From: Natronohydrobacter sp.
Lineage (GTDB): Bacteria; Pseudomonadota; Alphaproteobacteria; Rhodobacterales; Rhodobacteraceae
DNA: 42,762 nucleotides
Direction of reading: 5' to 3'
Assembly: GCA_020832555.1 (NCBI GenBank)
Contig: JAFIEM010000016.1
Location: 1 to 42,762, forward strand
This document shows, in pieces, positions 1 to 8,678 of this stretch. The position numbers and the translations under genes are program-made. The notes beneath the pieces are model-generated. The model was not told where the DNA came from. It did no database searches and worked only from the letters and a program-made list of their open reading frames with translations. Numbering within the stretch: position 1 is the first letter of the stretch; the number at the start of each line of letters is the position of its first letter.

Positions 1-1910
1 AGGATCTGGGCGTGAATGGCCGCATCGTGGGCGGCACCATCAAGTTCAAGGGCCGTGACCTGAACACGATGAGCGCGGGCGAGCTTGCGAAAATCCGCGG
101 TTCCGAAATCGCGATGATCTATCAGGAACCCATGGCGTCCCTGAACCCGGCGATGAAGATCGGGCGGCAGCTCATGGAAGTGCCGATGATCCATCAGAAC
201 ATGCCAGCCGATGAGGCCCGCGCCCGTGCCCGGCAACTGGTGGCCGATGTGCGCCTGCCGGACCCGGACCGTATCCTTGATGCCTATCCGCACCAGCTAT
301 CGGGCGGCCAGCAGCAGCGCATCGTCATCGCCATGGCGCTGATGGCGAACCCCGCGCTGCTGATCCTTGATGAACCGACCACAGCGCTCGATGTGACGGT
401 GGAAGCGGGCATTGTCGATCTGGTCAAGGAACTGGGCCGCAAATACGGCACTTCGATGCTGTTCATCAGCCATAATCTCGGGCTGGTGATGGAGACCTGC
501 AACCGTCTTTGCGTCATGTATTCCGGCGAGGCGGTGGAGACTGGCAATATCCGCGACGTGTTCAACCGCATGCGCCACCCCTATACGCAGGCCCTGTTCC
601 GCGCCATCCCGCTGCCGAGCGCCAATAAAGGCTCGCGCCCGCTGCGCGCGATCCCCGGCAATTTCCCCTTGCCGCATGAACGCCCGCAGGGGTGCAATTT
701 CGGTCCGCGTTGCGACTATTTCCAGAAAGGTCTGTGTGACGCACGCGACATTCCCATGACCGGAATCGACGGCGATGATCGCCATGACAGCCGCTGCCTG
801 CGCATAGATCAGATAGACTGGAACGCCGCCTGGAGTTCCGACAAGGAAACAGCCGCCACCCAGATCGGCGATGTGGTCCTGCGCATGGATGATGTGCGCA
901 AATACTACCAGGTCGCGGCCTCGAGCCTCTTCTCGGGCGGTGATCCGAAAGTGGTCAAGGCCAATGAAACGCTCAGCTTTGATGCCCGCGAGGGCGAGAC
1001 ATTGGCGATTGTGGGCGAATCCGGTTGCGGCAAATCGACCTTTGCCAAGGTTCTGATGGGGTTGGAAACGGCAACCTCGGGCAAGATCATGCTGTTTGAC
1101 GAGAATGTGCAATCCACGCCCATTCAGGCGCGCAACACCGATACGGTCTCGACCTTGCAGATGGTGTTCCAGAACCCGTTCGACACGCTCAATCCGTCCA
1201 TGACGGTAGGCGCGCAGATCATCCGGGCGCTGGAAATCTTCAGGGTCGGCAACACGACAGCAGAGCGCGAGGCGCGCATGCTGGAGCTTCTGGATCTGGT
1301 CAAGCTGCCCCGCGAATTCGCGACCCGGATGCCGCGCCAGTTGTCCGGCGGGCAAAAGCAGCGCGTGGGGATCGCGCGGGCTTTCGCGGGCGATGCCAAG
1401 GTTGTGGTCGCCGATGAGCCGGTCTCGGCGCTGGATGTCTCGGTTCAGGCGGCGGTGACGGAACTGTTGATGGACATTCAGCGCAAGAATGGCACGACGC
1501 TTCTGTTCATCAGCCATGACCTGTCCATCGTGCGCTATCTGTCGGACCGGGTGATGGTCATGTATCTGGGCCATGTGGTCGAACTGGGCACCACCGATCA
1601 GGTCTTTGCGCCGCCCTATCACCCTTATACCGAGGCGCTCTTGTCGGCAGTGCCTGTGGCCGACACCTCTGTGGTCAAGAAGCGCATCGTGCTCGAAGGC
1701 GATATTCCATCAGCCATGAACCCGCCGCCTGGCTGTCCGTTCCAGACCCGTTGCCGCTGGAAATCCGACGTGCCGGGGGGCTTGTGCGAAAAGGAAGTGC
1801 CACCGATGCGCGTTCTGGCAGGTGGCCATCAGATCAAATGCCATCTGGCCGATGATATCCTCGCGCGGATGGAGCCGGTATTCACCACCGCCCCGGAAGC
1901 AGCGGAATAA
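1..1910 (+). CDS. Dipeptide/oligopeptide-type ABC transporter, fused dual ATPase (5' truncated)
   Basis: This is a cytoplasmic ATPase carrying two nucleotide-binding domains in one chain, like DppD fused to DppF. It would power import of a peptide, opine or similar small solute. The reading frame is open to the window edge, so the first Walker A lies upstream; the GTG at 12 is internal. The first half shows LSGGQQQR and Walker B LLILDEPTTALD. The second shows Walker A GESGCGKST, signature LSGGQKQR and Walker B VVVADEP. Each half ends in the Opp/Dpp C-terminal module with four cysteines, the type known to hold a [4Fe-4S] cluster in some family members. The stop is 14 bases before soxB, so the transporter is probably co-transcribed with the sarcosine oxidase genes and may import their precursor. 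The substrate cannot be read from the ATPase. Confidence 0.93.
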   Translation, partial: DLGVNGRIVGGTIKFKGRDLNTMSAGELAKIRGSEIAMIYQEPMASLNPAMKIGRQLMEVPMIHQNMPADEARARARQLVADVRLPDPDRILDAYPHQLSGGQQQRIVIAMALMANPALLILDEPTTALDVTVEAGIVDLVKELGRKYGTSMLFISHNLGLVMETCNRLCVMYSGEAVETGNIRDVFNRMRHPYTQALFRAIPLPSANKGSRPLRAIPGNFPLPHERPQGCNFGPRCDYFQKGLCDARDIPMTGIDGDDRHDSRCLRIDQIDWNAAWSSDKETAATQIGDVVLRMDDVRKYYQVAASSLFSGGDPKVVKANETLSFDAREGETLAIVGESGCGKSTFAKVLMGLETATSGKIMLFDENVQSTPIQARNTDTVSTLQMVFQNPFDTLNPSMTVGAQIIRALEIFRVGNTTAEREARMLELLDLVKLPREFATRMPRQLSGGQKQRVGIARAFAGDAKVVVADEPVSALDVSVQAAVTELLMDIQRKNGTTLLFISHDLSIVRYLSDRVMVMYLGHVVELGTTDQVFAPPYHPYTEALLSAVPVADTSVVKKRIVLEGDIPSAMNPPPGCPFQTRCRWKSDVPGGLCEKEVPPMRVLAGGHQIKCHLADDILARMEPVFTTAPEAAE

Positions 1911-1924
1911 GGCAAGACAGGGCG

Positions 1925-3175
1925 ATGCGGTTCAATGCGCTGAGTGTTCTGCGGCAGGGATTGGCGGGAAATACCGGCTGGCGGCCGCATTGGCGCAAGC
2001 CTGACCCCAAGCCCGAATATGAAATGCTGATCATCGGCGGTGGCGGGCATGGGCTGGCCACGGCGTATTATCTGGCCAAGAACCACGGGCTAACCAATAT
2101 CGCGGTGCTGGAAAAGGGTTACTTGGGCGGCGGTAGCATCGGGCGCAACACGACGATTGTGCGCGCGAATTACTTTCTACCGGGCAATTCGGAATTCTAC
2201 AGCCATTCGCTGAAGCTCTGGGAAGGGCTGGAGGCGGATCTGAATTACAATGTCATGCATTCCCAGCGCGGGCTGATCAATATCTTCCATTCCGACGGCC
2301 AGCGCGATGCCGCTGCACGGCGGGGCAATGCGATGCTGGCGCAGGGCGATGACGCGATCCTGCTGGGCCGAGAGGAGGTCCGCGAGATCCTGCCCTATCT
2401 CGATTATGATCAGGCGCGGTTTCCTATCTATGGCGGGCTTTACCACAAGCGCGGCGGCACTGCGCGCCATGATGCGGTCGCCTGGGGCTATGCGCGCGGG
2501 GCCGATCAGCGTGGCGTCGATCTGATCGAGAATTGCGAAGTTACGGGAATTTCCGTGGACGCAGGCCGCGTCACTGGCGTCACCACCACACGCGGGCAGA
2601 TCAAGGCGCGCAAGGTCGGCATCGTCACCGCAGGCCGCACCTCTCAGGTGGCTGCCATGGCCGGGCTGCGCCTGCCGATTGAAAGCCATATCCTGCAGGC
2701 CTTTGTCACCGAAGGGCTGAAGCCTTGCCTGGATCATGTCGTGACTTTCGGCATGGGGCATTTCTATATCAGCCAGTCCGACAAGGGCGGATTGGTCTTT
2801 GGGGGCGATCTGGATTTCTACGCCTCTTACGCCGCGCGCGGCAATCTGCCGGGGGTGGAACAGGTGATGGAGGCCGGCATGACCCTGATGCCAATGATCG
2901 GCCGCGCAAAGATGCTGCGCTCATGGGGTGGGATCATGGACATGACGCCGGACGGTTCACCCATCATCGACCGCACGCCGATTGACGGCCTTTATCTCGA
3001 TGCAGGCTGGTGCTATGGCGGCTTCAAGGCCGTGCCTGCCTCGGGCTGGTGCATGGCGCATCTGATGGCCACCGACCAGCCCCATCCAGTTGCCCGCCGC
3101 TTCCGTCTGGACCGCTTCGCCACAGGTGATCTGCTGGATGAAGAAGGTACCGGCAGCCAGCACAATCTGCACTGA
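1925..3175 (+). CDS. soxB: Sarcosine oxidase subunit beta (heterotetrameric type)
   Basis: This is the FAD/FMN-binding catalytic subunit of tetrameric sarcosine oxidase. The enzyme demethylates N-methylglycine to glycine, passing the one-carbon unit to tetrahydrofolate and electrons to oxygen. The 416 residues match the family length. A dinucleotide-binding glycine motif lies at residues 38-43. The motif GGTARHDAVAWGYARG contains His182, the likely counterpart of the histidine that carries covalent FMN in characterised enzymes (placed by memory of the alignment). The C-terminal part has the usual GWCYGGFKAVPASG flavin segment. Gene order B-D-A-G is the classical one. Related oxidases act on other N-methyl amino acids or dimethylglycine-like substrates, so sarcosine itself is not certain. 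Confidence 0.93.
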   Translation: MRFNALSVLRQGLAGNTGWRPHWRKPDPKPEYEMLIIGGGGHGLATAYYLAKNHGLTNIAVLEKGYLGGGSIGRNTTIVRANYFLPGNSEFYSHSLKLWEGLEADLNYNVMHSQRGLINIFHSDGQRDAAARRGNAMLAQGDDAILLGREEVREILPYLDYDQARFPIYGGLYHKRGGTARHDAVAWGYARGADQRGVDLIENCEVTGISVDAGRVTGVTTTRGQIKARKVGIVTAGRTSQVAAMAGLRLPIESHILQAFVTEGLKPCLDHVVTFGMGHFYISQSDKGGLVFGGDLDFYASYAARGNLPGVEQVMEAGMTLMPMIGRAKMLRSWGGIMDMTPDGSPIIDRTPIDGLYLDAGWCYGGFKAVPASGWCMAHLMATDQPHPVARRFRLDRFATGDLLDEEGTGSQHNLH

Positions 3176-3184
3176 GGTTCTGAC

Positions 3185-3439
3185 ATGCGACTCCCTTGCC
3201 CTTGCTGCGGATGGCGTGATCTGCGCGAGTTCACCTACAAAGGCGCGGCCGACATGCTGCACCGTCCCGCTCTCGATGACGCGAGCGGATGGGATGACCA
3301 TCTGCACAACCGCACCAACCCCGCAGGCGAAACCCGCGATCTCTGGTATCATGACCCCTGCGGCACATGGGTCTGCGTCACCCGCGACACGGTCAGCCAT
3401 GCGGTCATCAGCGGCGCGACGCTGGGGGAGGCCCGATGA
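3185..3439 (+). CDS. soxD: Sarcosine oxidase subunit delta
   Basis: This is the small zinc-binding structural subunit of tetrameric sarcosine oxidase, 84 residues. Probable zinc ligands are Cys5, Cys8, His56 and Cys59, arranged as C-x2-C near the N-terminus and H-x2-C near the middle. The usual family has H-x3-C, so spacing is one residue shorter here. The conserved W-Y-H-D-P-C-G-T-W core and the T-R-D-T-V-S-H segment fit the family. It starts 9 bases after soxB, and its stop overlaps the soxA start as ATGA, which implies translational coupling. Confidence 0.93.
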   Translation: MRLPCPCCGWRDLREFTYKGAADMLHRPALDDASGWDDHLHNRTNPAGETRDLWYHDPCGTWVCVTRDTVSHAVISGATLGEAR

Positions 3440-6354
3440 AGCGCCGCGACACGGGCGGCAGCGCGCTGAACCGGGCGCGCAAGCTGGGTTTCAGCTTCGA
3501 CGGGCGCGCGCTGACGGGGATTGAGGGCGACACGCTGGCATCAAGCCTGCTGGCCAATGGCGCGCGGCTGGTCGGGCGGTCGTTCAAGTATCATCGCCCG
3601 CGCGGGGTGATGACCGCGGGCAGCGAAGAGCCGAATGCAATGGTGGAAGTGCTGCGTGATGGCAGCTTTCACCCCAATATCCGCGCCACGATGCAGGAAT
3701 TGCATCAGGGGCTGGAAGCACGTGCGCAGAATTGCTGGCCGTCCGTGCGGCGCGATGTGATGGCGGTGAATGACCTGCTCTCGCCCTTTCTGGGCGCAGG
3801 GTTCTATTACAAGACCTTCATGTGGCCGCGCACCTTCTGGGAGGGGCTGTATGAGCCGCTGATCCGCCGCGCGGCGGGGCTGGGGCGCTTGCCGCAATCG
3901 CATCAGGACGCCCCGCATGAGAAAGCCTTTGCCTTTTGTGACTTGCTGGTGATCGGCTCTGGCCCGGCGGGGCTGATGGCGGCACTGGCTGCCGCGCGGG
4001 CGGGGGCAGATGTGATATTGGCAGAGGAAGACCGCCAGATGGGTGGTCGCCTTTTGTGCGATGCAGGCCAGATCGACGGGATGCCGGGCGGGACTTGGGC
4101 CGCGGGCGTGCTGGCGGAACTGACCGATCTGCCCAATGTCCGGCTGATGCCGCGCACCAGCGTCTTCGGGGCCTATGATGGCGGGGTTTACGGGGTGATG
4201 GAACGTGTCGGGCTGCATATGGCTGCACCCGGCCGCACCCCGCGCGAATGTTACTGGCGCATCACCGCCAAGCGCGCGATTCTGGCTACAGGCGCGTTGG
4301 AGCGCCCGATTGCGCATCCCGACAATGACCGCCCCGGCGTGATGATGCTGGGCGCGGTGGCCAGTTACTGGCACCGCTTCGCTGTCGATCCAGGCCGCGT
4401 GGTTGTGTTCGGCAATAATGATCACGCGCTGGCCACGGCCAAGGCGCTGGCGGCAGACGGGATGGATATCCGCGCCTATATCGACCCGCGCGAGATTGCG
4501 GCGGATGCGCCTTTCAAAACCTATCAGGGCGAGGTGATCGGCACGCGCGGGCGTCACGGGCTGCACTCTGTCACGCTGCGCCATCAGGGCCGCGAGACAC
4601 GACTCGAGGCCGATACTCTGGCGCTGTCCGGCGGCTGGAACCCGTCGCTTCATCTGGCCTGCCATATGAATGGCCGCCCGGTCTGGGACGCGGGGATAGC
4701 CGCCTTTGTTCCCCGTCCGGACATGGTGCCGGGGATGGCGGTTGTGGGCGCGGCGGCGGGGCAGTTCTCGACCCATGCCGCGCTGATGACCGGCGCGCAG
4801 GCGGCGCGCGCGGCTTTGGCCGATCTGGGACGCAGCGCCCCGGACACGCCCTTGCCCCAGGTCGAAGATGCGCCCTATGCGCTCACCCCGCTATGGCAGG
4901 TGCAGGCCAAGGGCCGCGCATGGCTCGATTTCGCCAATGACGTGACCACCAAGGATGTCGCACAGGCCGCGCGCGAAGGCTTCGCCTCGGTCGAGCATAT
5001 GAAACGCTACACGACCCAAGGCATGGCCCCCGATCAGGGCAAATCCTCGAACATGGGCGCGCTGGCGGTGCTGGCCGATGCGACAGGCGGCACTATTGCG
5101 GGCACAGGCACGACCACATTCCGCCCGCCCTTCGTGCCAGTTTCCATCGCAGCCCTCGGCGCGGGGGGCTATGGCGCAAGTTTCGCACCCCAGCGTTTCA
5201 CAACATCACACGCGCAGACCCGCAGGATGGGCGCGCCGATGATCGAGGCCGGGCTGTGGTATCGCCCCTCCTATTTTCCACAGGCCACCGACCGCGACTG
5301 GCGCTGCGCCTGCAACCGCGAAACGCTCTATGTGCGGCACGCCGTGGGCGTGTGCGATGTGTCCACTTTGGGCAAGATCGACGTGCAGGGCCCGGATGCG
5401 GCGCGGTTTCTGGACTTTGTTTACACAAATACGATGTCCAGCCTGAAACCGGGCCGCGTGCGCTACGGGCTGATGCTGCGCGAGGATGGCCATGTCATGG
5501 ATGACGGCACCTGCGCGCGCCTGGCGGACCAGCATTTCCTGATCACCACGACCACAGCGGCGGCGGGCGAGGTGATGCGGCATCTGGATTTCGTCCAGCA
5601 GGCCTATTGCGCCGATTGGGCTTTCCGGCTGATCTCTGTCACCGAGGCCTGGGCGCAATTTGCCATCGCTGGCCCTCTGGCGGACGCGCTGCTCGGGCAT
5701 CTGTTGGGCGATGTGCCCGATCTGCCCTTCTTGGGCTGCACGCCTGTCACACTGGGCGGGGTGGAAGGGCGGCTGTTCCGCATCTCTTTCAGTGGTGAGC
5801 GCGGCTATGAACTGGCGGTGCCTGCCCGCTATGGTGCCGATCTGTTCCGCCAGCTTGTCGCCTTGGCCGAGGGGCTTGGCGGCGGTGCCTACGGAATGGA
5901 AGCGCTCAATGTCCTGCGTATCGAAAAGGGTTTTGTGACCCATGCCGAGATTGACGGGCGCGTGACCGCCTTCGACCTTGGCTTGCAGGGCATGGTCTCC
6001 GCCAAAAAGGACTGCATCGGTAAAGCCGCCAGCCAGCGCCCCGGACTGACCGGCGCTGCGCGGCTGCAACTGGTCGGGCTGCGGCCTGTGGACCGGCAAT
6101 CCGAGATCACGGCGGGCGCGCATCTCTACCCTTGCGACAAACCGGCGAAGGCGACTTATGGGCAGGGGCATGTGACATCGGTCAGCTATTCGCCCACCTT
6201 GCAAAGCTGGTTGGGGCTGGCGCTTGTGGAAAACGGGCGCGCGCGGCATGGCGAAACCTTGCGCCTTGATGACGGGCTGCGCGGCCTCCGCACCGACGTG
6301 GAAATCTGCAACCCGGTCTTTCTTGACCCCGATGGAGGGCGGATGCGTGATTAG
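3436..6354 (+). CDS. soxA: Sarcosine oxidase subunit alpha
   Basis: This is the large subunit, 972 residues, binding NAD and tetrahydrofolate. The start at 3436 was chosen over an upstream in-frame ATG at 3367 because it overlaps the soxD stop (ATGA), follows GGGGGAGG, and begins the family-like N-terminus. Domains in order are: a ferredoxin-like N-terminal region (about 10-90, without the cluster cysteines); an FAD/NAD-binding Rossmann region with GSGPAG near residues 174-179; and a C-terminal GcvT-like aminomethyltransferase region (about 590-960). The last contains VMDDGT (Asp689/Asp690), the position of the folate-reaction acid. The folate domain argues for true N-demethylation rather than an opine oxidase role. 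Confidence 0.94.
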   Translation: MKRRDTGGSALNRARKLGFSFDGRALTGIEGDTLASSLLANGARLVGRSFKYHRPRGVMTAGSEEPNAMVEVLRDGSFHPNIRATMQELHQGLEARAQNCWPSVRRDVMAVNDLLSPFLGAGFYYKTFMWPRTFWEGLYEPLIRRAAGLGRLPQSHQDAPHEKAFAFCDLLVIGSGPAGLMAALAAARAGADVILAEEDRQMGGRLLCDAGQIDGMPGGTWAAGVLAELTDLPNVRLMPRTSVFGAYDGGVYGVMERVGLHMAAPGRTPRECYWRITAKRAILATGALERPIAHPDNDRPGVMMLGAVASYWHRFAVDPGRVVVFGNNDHALATAKALAADGMDIRAYIDPREIAADAPFKTYQGEVIGTRGRHGLHSVTLRHQGRETRLEADTLALSGGWNPSLHLACHMNGRPVWDAGIAAFVPRPDMVPGMAVVGAAAGQFSTHAALMTGAQAARAALADLGRSAPDTPLPQVEDAPYALTPLWQVQAKGRAWLDFANDVTTKDVAQAAREGFASVEHMKRYTTQGMAPDQGKSSNMGALAVLADATGGTIAGTGTTTFRPPFVPVSIAALGAGGYGASFAPQRFTTSHAQTRRMGAPMIEAGLWYRPSYFPQATDRDWRCACNRETLYVRHAVGVCDVSTLGKIDVQGPDAARFLDFVYTNTMSSLKPGRVRYGLMLREDGHVMDDGTCARLADQHFLITTTTAAAGEVMRHLDFVQQAYCADWAFRLISVTEAWAQFAIAGPLADALLGHLLGDVPDLPFLGCTPVTLGGVEGRLFRISFSGERGYELAVPARYGADLFRQLVALAEGLGGGAYGMEALNVLRIEKGFVTHAEIDGRVTAFDLGLQGMVSAKKDCIGKAASQRPGLTGAARLQLVGLRPVDRQSEITAGAHLYPCDKPAKATYGQGHVTSVSYSPTLQSWLGLALVENGRARHGETLRLDDGLRGLRTDVEICNPVFLDPDGGRMRD

Positions 6355-6838
6355 GCTCAAGGAAACCTCTGCAATCGCGCAGTTGCGCCTGCCAACGCTC
6401 GCAGACTGCACCCTACGCGTCCTGCCGCCCGTGCGGATCACATCAATCGCGCCCTATCCCGGTCAGGTGGAGGCGCTGCGCGCCCGGTTGGGTGGCTTTC
6501 CCGCCCCCGGCGGGGTGGTGACGCTTCAAGGCACTGATCTGGTCTGGGCAGGCCGCGATCTGGCCTTTGCCTTTGGCGATGATCTGCCTGACGGGCTGGC
6601 CGCGCATTGTTCAATGAGTGACCAGTCCGACGGCTGGTGCGGTTTCGCGCTGCAGGGCGCAGGGGCCCAGGCCCTGCTCGCGCGTCGTCTGCCCTTCGAT
6701 CTGCGCAAGATGGCGTCGCCGGGTTCCGCCCGAAGCGTGATGGATCATCTGCCAGTGCTGGTGTTGCGCCGCGCCAGCGACAGATTCGAGATCTGGGTCT
6801 GGCGCTCGATGGTGCAAAGTGCCCTCGCCCACATTTGA
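6347..6838 (+). CDS. soxG: Sarcosine oxidase subunit gamma
   Basis: This is the small gamma subunit, 163 residues from a GTG start at 6347. That start overlaps the soxA end by 8 bases and lies 7-8 bases after GGAGGG. An ATG at 6332 in the same frame is possible but has poorer spacing. The sequence is weakly conserved, as is usual for gamma subunits. The call rests on position directly after soxA, length, and the C-terminal GcvT-like pattern with RSVMDHLPVLVLRR and the I-W-V-W-R-S end. It completes the soxBDAG set needed for the tetramer. Confidence 0.85.
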   Translation: MIRLKETSAIAQLRLPTLADCTLRVLPPVRITSIAPYPGQVEALRARLGGFPAPGGVVTLQGTDLVWAGRDLAFAFGDDLPDGLAAHCSMSDQSDGWCGFALQGAGAQALLARRLPFDLRKMASPGSARSVMDHLPVLVLRRASDRFEIWVWRSMVQSALAHI

Positions 6839-6855
6839 GGGGACGCGCGCTTCAA

Positions 6856-6892
6856 TGAAAACGACCCCTGAATAGCTGCATCCGTCGTTTCA
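6856..6892. promoter_or_regulatory. Imperfect inverted repeat after soxG
   Basis: TGAAAACGAC (6856-6865) and GTCGTTTCA (6884-6892) are complementary apart from one extra A, with 18 bases between. It lies in the 107-base gap between soxG and the next gene. No T-run follows, so it may be a regulator site or a processing hairpin rather than a terminator. Confidence 0.35.
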
Positions 6893-6945
6893 CTTTCGGC
6901 GCGATCTTTTGCACCCTCGCGAAAAGCAGGGCGAAAGGAGCGGCG

Positions 6946-7914
6946 ATGAGAACGGGCTTTATCGGGTTGGGCAATGTGGGATCAAAGCTCGCAGGCAGCC
7001 TGCTGCGCAATGGGCATGATCTGACGGTTTTCGATCTCGACAGGGCCAAGGTTCAGGATTTCGTCGCAAAGGGTGCAGGTCATGCCGATAGCGCACAGAC
7101 CCTGATGCGCGCCTGTGATGTGGTGATCACCTGCCTGCCATCGCCTGCGATCTGCGCGGCAACTCTCACCGAGATGCTGCCCGAAGTGACCCAAGGCAAA
7201 ACATGGATGGAAATGTCCACCACCGATGCAGGCGTCATGCAGGCGTTGGCGGCACAGGTGCAGGCTGCGGGCGGTGCCGTGGTGGAATGCCCGGTCTCTG
7301 GCGGGTGCCACCGGGCGGAAACCGGGAATATCTCGATTTTCGCAGGCTGCGACCGGGCGACATTCGAGCTTGTGTTGCCGCTGCTGACCACCTTGGGCCG
7401 CCGGGTGTTGCATACGGGCGAGATCGGCACGGCCTCGGTGCTGAAAGTCATGACCAACTATCTGGCCACAGCCAATCTGCTCAGCATCTGCGAAGCGCTG
7501 GTGACGATGAAAGCCGCCGGGATGGACCTGAACACCACCTATGAGGCGATCAGGATTTCGTCGGGCACCTCCTTCGTGCATGAAACCGAGAGCCAGATCA
7601 TCCTGAATGGATCACGCGATATTTCCTTCACGATGGATCTGGTGAAAAAGGACATCGGCCTGTTCCAGAGCATTGCCGAAGGCGCGGGCGTGCCGCTGGA
7701 AATCAGCCCGTTGATGGTGTCGATCTTCGATGACGGGATCGCCCGCTACGGCGCGCGCGAGTTGTCGCCCAATATCATCAAACGGCTGGAAGAGGCGACC
7801 GGGCTGAGCATCCTCGCCCCCGGATTTCCTGCGCTTTTGACAGATGATGAACCCGAGGAACCCGGCTACGAAGTCGTCCCCGTGGGTCGCGCGACCCCCT
7901 TGGCAGCAGAGTAA
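6946..7914 (+). CDS. 3-hydroxyisobutyrate dehydrogenase family NAD(P)-dependent oxidoreductase
   Basis: This is a beta-hydroxyacid dehydrogenase of the 6-phosphogluconate/3-hydroxyisobutyrate dehydrogenase family, 322 residues. The N-terminal Rossmann motif GFIGLGNVGSKLAG binds the cofactor, and the substrate motif ECPVSGG follows. The catalytic lysine is probably Lys167 in VLKVMTNYL. Relatives usually have K-x-x-N-N, and here the first Asn is Thr170 with Asn171 kept, so substrate contacts may differ. The C-terminus is about 25 residues longer than typical. AAAGGAG at 6934-6940 supports the start. It is followed within 5 bases by the aldolase-like gene, so the two probably act in one pathway. 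The exact hydroxyacid is unknown. Confidence 0.85.
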   Translation: MRTGFIGLGNVGSKLAGSLLRNGHDLTVFDLDRAKVQDFVAKGAGHADSAQTLMRACDVVITCLPSPAICAATLTEMLPEVTQGKTWMEMSTTDAGVMQALAAQVQAAGGAVVECPVSGGCHRAETGNISIFAGCDRATFELVLPLLTTLGRRVLHTGEIGTASVLKVMTNYLATANLLSICEALVTMKAAGMDLNTTYEAIRISSGTSFVHETESQIILNGSRDISFTMDLVKKDIGLFQSIAEGAGVPLEISPLMVSIFDDGIARYGARELSPNIIKRLEEATGLSILAPGFPALLTDDEPEEPGYEVVPVGRATPLAAE

Positions 7915-7919
7915 CCCAA

Positions 7920-8666
7920 ATGAACATGCGCCCGAATATCGACCATTGGCAAGAGCGCTGCGATTTGGCCGCTGCCTTTCGCTGGACCGCGAAGCTGGGC
8001 ATGCATGAGGCGGTGGCCAATCATTTCAGCCTGTCGGTGAATGCAGATGGAACCAAGTTCCTGATGAACCCCAATCAGGTCCATTTCAGCCTGATCCGTG
8101 CCTCTGACCTTCTGCTGATCGACGCCAATGACCCCGCCACGCTGGACCAGCCCGACGCGCCCGACCCGACCGCCTGGGGATTGCATGGCTCGATCCACAG
8201 GCTTTGCCCGCATGCACGCTGCGTGATGCACACCCATTCGATCTTCTCAACCGTGCTGGCGTCCCTTGCCGATAGCCGCTTGCCGCCGATCGACCAGAAC
8301 ACGGCGACGTTTTTCAACCGATATGTGATTGACGAACAATTCGGCGGGCTGGCCTTCGAGGCAGAGGGGATGCGCTGTGGCGCCATGCTGAGCGACCCTG
8401 CGAAAAAGGTGATGATCATGGGCAATCACGGTGTTCTGGTCATCGGGCGCGACGTGGCCGACACGTTCAACCGGCTGTATTATTTCGAACGCGCCGCCGA
8501 AACCTATATCCGCGCGCTGCAAACCGGCCAGCCCTTGCGCGTGCTGCCTGACGAGATCGCCGAAAAGACCGCGCGCGAGTTGGATGACTATCCCGGTCAG
8601 GCCGAAGCGCATCTGACCCAGATCCGCCGCATCCTTGACCGCGACGACCCTGACTACGCCAGCTGA
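7920..8666 (+). CDS. Class II aldolase/adducin family protein
   Basis: This 248-residue protein has the zinc-dependent class II aldolase (FucA/adducin) fold. The zinc pair is visible as CVMHTHS and the third ligand as GNHGVLVIG. Aligning TAWGLHGSIH with the FucA segment SEWRFHLAAY puts Ala where fuculose-phosphate aldolase has catalytic Glu73. The protein may therefore be a decarboxylase, an isomerase-like member or a different type of lyase rather than a classical aldolase. It starts 5 bases after the dehydrogenase gene and ends 12 before the dioxygenase gene. No sugar-acid kinase (DUF1537) is nearby, so a threonate-type pathway is not supported. Confidence 0.85.
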   Translation: MNMRPNIDHWQERCDLAAAFRWTAKLGMHEAVANHFSLSVNADGTKFLMNPNQVHFSLIRASDLLLIDANDPATLDQPDAPDPTAWGLHGSIHRLCPHARCVMHTHSIFSTVLASLADSRLPPIDQNTATFFNRYVIDEQFGGLAFEAEGMRCGAMLSDPAKKVMIMGNHGVLVIGRDVADTFNRLYYFERAAETYIRALQTGQPLRVLPDEIAEKTARELDDYPGQAEAHLTQIRRILDRDDPDYAS

Positions 8667-8678
8667 GAAAGATCTGCC

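Noticed and set aside
297..1622. Long minus-strand open frame (441 codons) opposite the ABC ATPase
   Set aside because: It is the antisense shadow of a clearly conserved ATPase in GC-rich DNA, is His/Arg/Gln-rich, and shows no recognisable domain.
7920..8666. Idea that the dehydrogenase and aldolase-like pair form a threonate/erythronate pathway (LtnD/OtnC)
   Set aside because: The diagnostic DUF1537 kinase is absent and the aldolase-like protein lacks the catalytic Glu, so the comparison was not adopted.
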